Source: Ashinkailepas kermadecensis
Taxonomy: Eukaryota; Arthropoda; Thecostraca; Neolepadidae
NCBI GenBank assembly: GCA_034440615.1
Contig: JAOTOM010005149.1
Location: 248,001-312,000, forward strand
DNA length: 64,000 bases
Direction of reading: 5' to 3'
This document shows, piece by piece, positions 61,150 to 64,000 of this stretch (positions are counted from its first letter, which is position 1; each line of letters starts with the position of its first letter). The position numbers were made by a program, and so were the translations under genes. The notes below the pieces were generated by a model. It did not search any database, was not told the origin of the DNA, and was given only the letters and a program-made list of their open reading frames with translations.

Positions 61150-61665
61150 GAAACACTTCCTGTCCCTGATCGGACACCTCTTTCTTCCTGGGACAAGGCA
61201 GTATTTACTTCTCCCGTATCGACGAACACATTCCTACCAGAATGTACAACACTTGTAATACCAGAATTTCTACTCCGTCCAGAGCATTACTTCCTGCTCG
61301 TAATTGGCAACACTTTCCTTCGCGGTGTAAGCAACACTTAGCTTCTCAGACAAAGCAGGGCCTCCTTTCGCATGCCAACTGAGCGGATCGTCGTGCCTCC
61401 CACTCCTACCCCCCCCCCCCAGTCAAGTCGCTTAAGCATTGCTTTTGCGGGAGTCTAAAAGGGTGGAATTTGACCCATCGCAGTCAACTGTAGCCACTCC
61501 CCGTCCAGCGAACTCTTGCTATATTTATTTCCTTCTTTATACTAAACATTTCTTCTATGAACAGCATATTCTTCCCAAAATGCAGGACTATCTTTCCACC
61601 TATATCCGGAAACACGTCTTCTCCGGGCTGGAGTACCCCTTCGCAAAAGAAGAACATTTTCCCAA
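61150..61665. repeat. Decayed minisatellite, unit about 28-30 bp
   Basis: Phrases such as ACACTTCCTG, ACACCTCTTTCTTCC, ACACATTCCTACC, ACACTTTCCTTCG and ACACGTCTTCTCCGG recur about every 25-30 bp with heavy divergence and some single-copy interruption (about 61340-61540). It looks like an old array no longer homogenised. Confidence 0.35.
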
Positions 61666-61852
61666 ATAGTGCATGTGCCACACCGTGACTTAAATTGCCT
61701 TCGGTGTGCGGACCTCCAAAGTATCATCCAGTTCATTACAAGTGGTCAAGAAATAGTTCTTCTTGGCAATGGGAAGCCAGCACACCAGGAACGGAAAATG
61801 CTGGCCATTGTGTCGGCACCTGATGTTGGGCACATGCTAATGGCCGCACAGA

Positions 61853-61978
61853 CACACATCAGCACATGATGTAAATAGCCACAAAGTCATACGTCGGCAC
61901 ATGGTATAAACGGTCACAAAGTCACACATCGGCACACGATATAAATGGCTACACAATCATACGTCGACACATGTGACG
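61853..61978. repeat. 36-bp tandem repeat
   Basis: Three and a half copies of a unit containing CATACGTCGGCACATG and ATAAATGGCTACA-like sequence. Confidence 0.85.
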
Positions 61979-62150
61979 CCAAGCGAAAGCTTTCGGAATT
62001 TTGTGAATGCCACACGCTCTTCACTGCGTATATAACATTCATGGTGACGGAAAAACCCTACGACTCAACATGTGGAGAGACCACCAGTTCCGATATATGT
62101 TTCTCTATATGACTCCTCGCATTAGTATGAAATTATGACGTGCGACCCAC

Positions 62151-62291
<141 letters not shown>

Positions 62292-62855
62292 GTGTGACTG
62301 AAAGTTTTCTTAGCTACAAATAAGGCTCTCAAGTATTTTGTGATTAAGTAACATGCTGTGATCACTGGCGGATCCAGGGGGGCATTCCGGCCATGCCCCC
62401 CCCCCCCAAGTGCTTCAAAGGGGGGCCATAGTGTCTTTTGCCCCCCCCAAACCAACAAAAGCAAACTAAATTAATATGCAGTAACCTTTGCTGAGGTTAA
62501 AAAATAGCGTTCCGGCTGAAATAATCTCCAATTTTAAAGGTATTTTGTTATAATTGTTTGGAAGCACAATATGGTAGCATAGTAGATTCTGACACATCGA
62601 GGGTTCTATGCTGTTGAAGTTCTGCTTACAGCAAGAGATGACGAAATCAGCAGTTTCATTATTCCTTCGTCAGATAGGTTCATGAAGTTTGTTTAGCTAG
62701 TAACGGGCAAGCGGACCCAGTGAGCCAGATTTCGAAAGCGGAATTTGAACAGGATGTTTTGTGCGAGTGACCAGTTGAGCCCAGTTGAGCAGCATGTTTC
62801 GTATGTTGGTGTTGGGACAAGGCCATATAGCCATATAGGTGTTGGGGTTGCTAAG

Positions 62856-62908
62856 ATGAAGAGACAGGCTACATTGACTGATTTTTTCAAGAAGAATAAC
62901 AAGAGGAG
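62856..62908 (+). pseudogene. hAT transposase exon 1 relic
   Basis: ATG followed by MKRQATLTDFFKKNNKRR and a GTATGT donor at 62909. A short basic start with a TLTDFFK-like motif is typical of ZMYM/TTF-type hAT transposases and their domesticated relatives. The next exon may be represented by NIEAVEVDWGPYTGNYV (about 63434-63486), but the catalytic and dimerisation regions are absent, so no active enzyme is encoded. Confidence 0.6.
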
Positions 62909-63051
62909 GTATGTATTTATATCCTGAATAAGAGATAACTGGCGGGTTTGCATGTAGGGGAGATTCGGGTGGTAGGACCGGGCTATCAAAGTTTAAGGGA
63001 ATTATTGCAGTTTAGGGTATCTACGAGACAAGTTTTACACATACCCTCATG

Positions 63052-63340
63052 CACTGGCGGATCCAGGGAGGGGCCATTCCGGCCATGCCCCCCCCCGAAG
63101 CGCTTAAAAGGGGGGCCATAGTGTCTTTTGGCCCCCCGAAACCAACAGAAGTCAACTAAATTAAAATGCAGTAACCTTTGCCGAGGTTAAAAATAGCGTC
63201 TGGATGAAAGAATCTCCAATTTTAAAGGATTTTTTTATATATAATTGTTTGCAAGCCAGTATAGTAGCATAGTAGATTCTGACACACATCGAGGGTTCCA
63301 TGCTGATCAAGTTCTGCTTACAGCAAGAGTTGACAAAATC
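63052..63340 (+). repeat. Second left end of the hAT element
   Basis: CACTGGCGGATCCAGGG and the next roughly 285 bp repeat the left end at 62363 onward (shared landmarks ATGCAGTAACCTTTGC, ATCTCCAATTTTAAAGG, TAGCATAGTAGATTCTGAC and TTCTGCTTACAGCAAGAG). No separate right end or target-site duplication exists for this copy. Confidence 0.85.
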
Positions 63341-63540
63341 GGATCCGCAAGTGTCCACGTGCACGAACGTTGACGTGGTACAAGACGTTGAACGTGAACG
63401 TGAACGTTTTGGTAAACAAGAACAAAAATCCGGTAACATAGAAGCGGTGGAGGTAGACTGGGGCCCCTACACAGGAAATTATGTTGTCAATTATTATTTT
63501 ACTTTTATTTTATTTTTATTTTAATTATTATTTTTTAAAT

Positions 63541-63659
63541 GTGCCCCTTTGCCAAATAGTGGTCGAAATCCGGTGGTTTTAACCAAAAATAGTGGGAGAA
63601 TGGGCATCCTCCAAATCCGTTCGACCCCTCCCCTGATGCAATTCCTAGGTACGCCACTG
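63541..63659 (-). mobile_element. Solo end of another hAT family
   Basis: On the minus strand it begins CAGTGGCGTACCTAGGAATT, a terminal motif of another common hAT group, different from the host element. The opposite end was not found. Confidence 0.45.
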
Positions 63660-63748
63660 GGGGAGGGGGGGGGGGGAGGGCTGACGCCGAAAACCGAAAG
63701 TTGCCCCCCCCCCCAAACCGGTGGGCTAGATCCGCCAGTGGCTGTGAT

Positions 63749-64000
63749 CATCCTAGATTACGTCGTAATAACGCTATGAAGATAACTGCAAGCGGTGCCT
63801 ATTGAACCTCTTTTCCATGAACGTCGCCACCGCTGAGGTTCTTGGGGCTTGGATCACACCTGATATTTTTGTGGGGTCCGACCACGTGGAAGAAAACTGG
63901 CAAACTTCATGAAGGTTGCAATGTTGTGGCACTTGGGTGATCGATGACAATGATACGTAAATTGATATTTAAATTTATAACTTTTCAGTATATTTCCCAC
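63749..64000. other. Nothing recognised
   Basis: Unique sequence to the window edge, with no gene or repeat seen. Confidence 0.5.

Larger units (their letters stand above)
62363..63740 (+). mobile_element. Larger hAT element with 8-bp TSD
   Basis: A 1378-bp element starting CACTGGCGGATC and ending GATCCGCCAGTG. It is flanked by the perfect 8-bp repeat GCTGTGAT (62355-62362 and 63741-63748). The same ends are used by the MITE at 28311-28606. The interior carries a transposase first-exon relic (62856-62908), a second complete left end at 63052, and a fragment of another hAT family near 63541-63659. It is far too short for a full hAT transposase (usually 600 or more codons), so it is non-autonomous and rearranged. 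Confidence 0.92.

Overview
This is animal nuclear DNA, most likely from an invertebrate and plausibly an arthropod or crustacean. The grounds are a six-exon gene whose protein reads as Blimp-1/PRDM1 (a PR/SET domain spread over exons 2-4, then five C2H2-type zinc fingers), undepleted CpG in the GC-rich tracts, relics of hAT, CR1/jockey-like LINE and tRNA-derived SINE elements, and very many minisatellites. The species cannot be fixed from sequence alone.

Layout. 1-26.4 kb is gene-poor. It is built from tandem arrays (units of 32, 13, 28, 12, about 32, 51, 24, 49, 6, 51, 22 and 83 bp), two long inverted-repeat structures (about 18.1-18.9 kb and 21.4-23.1 kb) and two copies of one tRNA-derived SINE (1.1 and 25.1 kb). 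26.7-27.7 kb is a CpG-rich patch of unknown role. At 28.3-28.6 kb lies a small hAT element with a perfect 8-bp target-site duplication. 29.15-29.35 kb (minus strand) is a possible terminal exon of an unrecognised gene.

32.1-37.8 kb (minus strand) holds the one well-supported gene, Blimp-1/PRDM1. Its exons join in phase except for one surplus base in a C run at 33441-33443. It has a coding 39-bp minisatellite near the C-terminus, an AT-rich cruciform-like microsatellite in intron 3, and a VNTR just outside its first recognised coding exon.

38-61 kb is mostly non-coding, with a string of CpG-rich patches and more minisatellites. It also contains a two-exon candidate for a small secreted protein (44.9-45.3 kb, plus strand, with a full CRE palindrome about 125 bp upstream) and a decayed LINE reverse-transcriptase tail at 54.1-54.8 kb. 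62.4-63.7 kb is a hAT element with matching 8-bp target-site duplications, two left ends, one right end and a first-exon relic of its transposase.

The genes do not form an operon or pathway. Blimp-1 is a nuclear transcriptional repressor; the rest is accessory or repetitive sequence. Most long open frames here come from repeats whose unit is a multiple of three, or lie antisense to GC-rich exons, and are not listed as genes.
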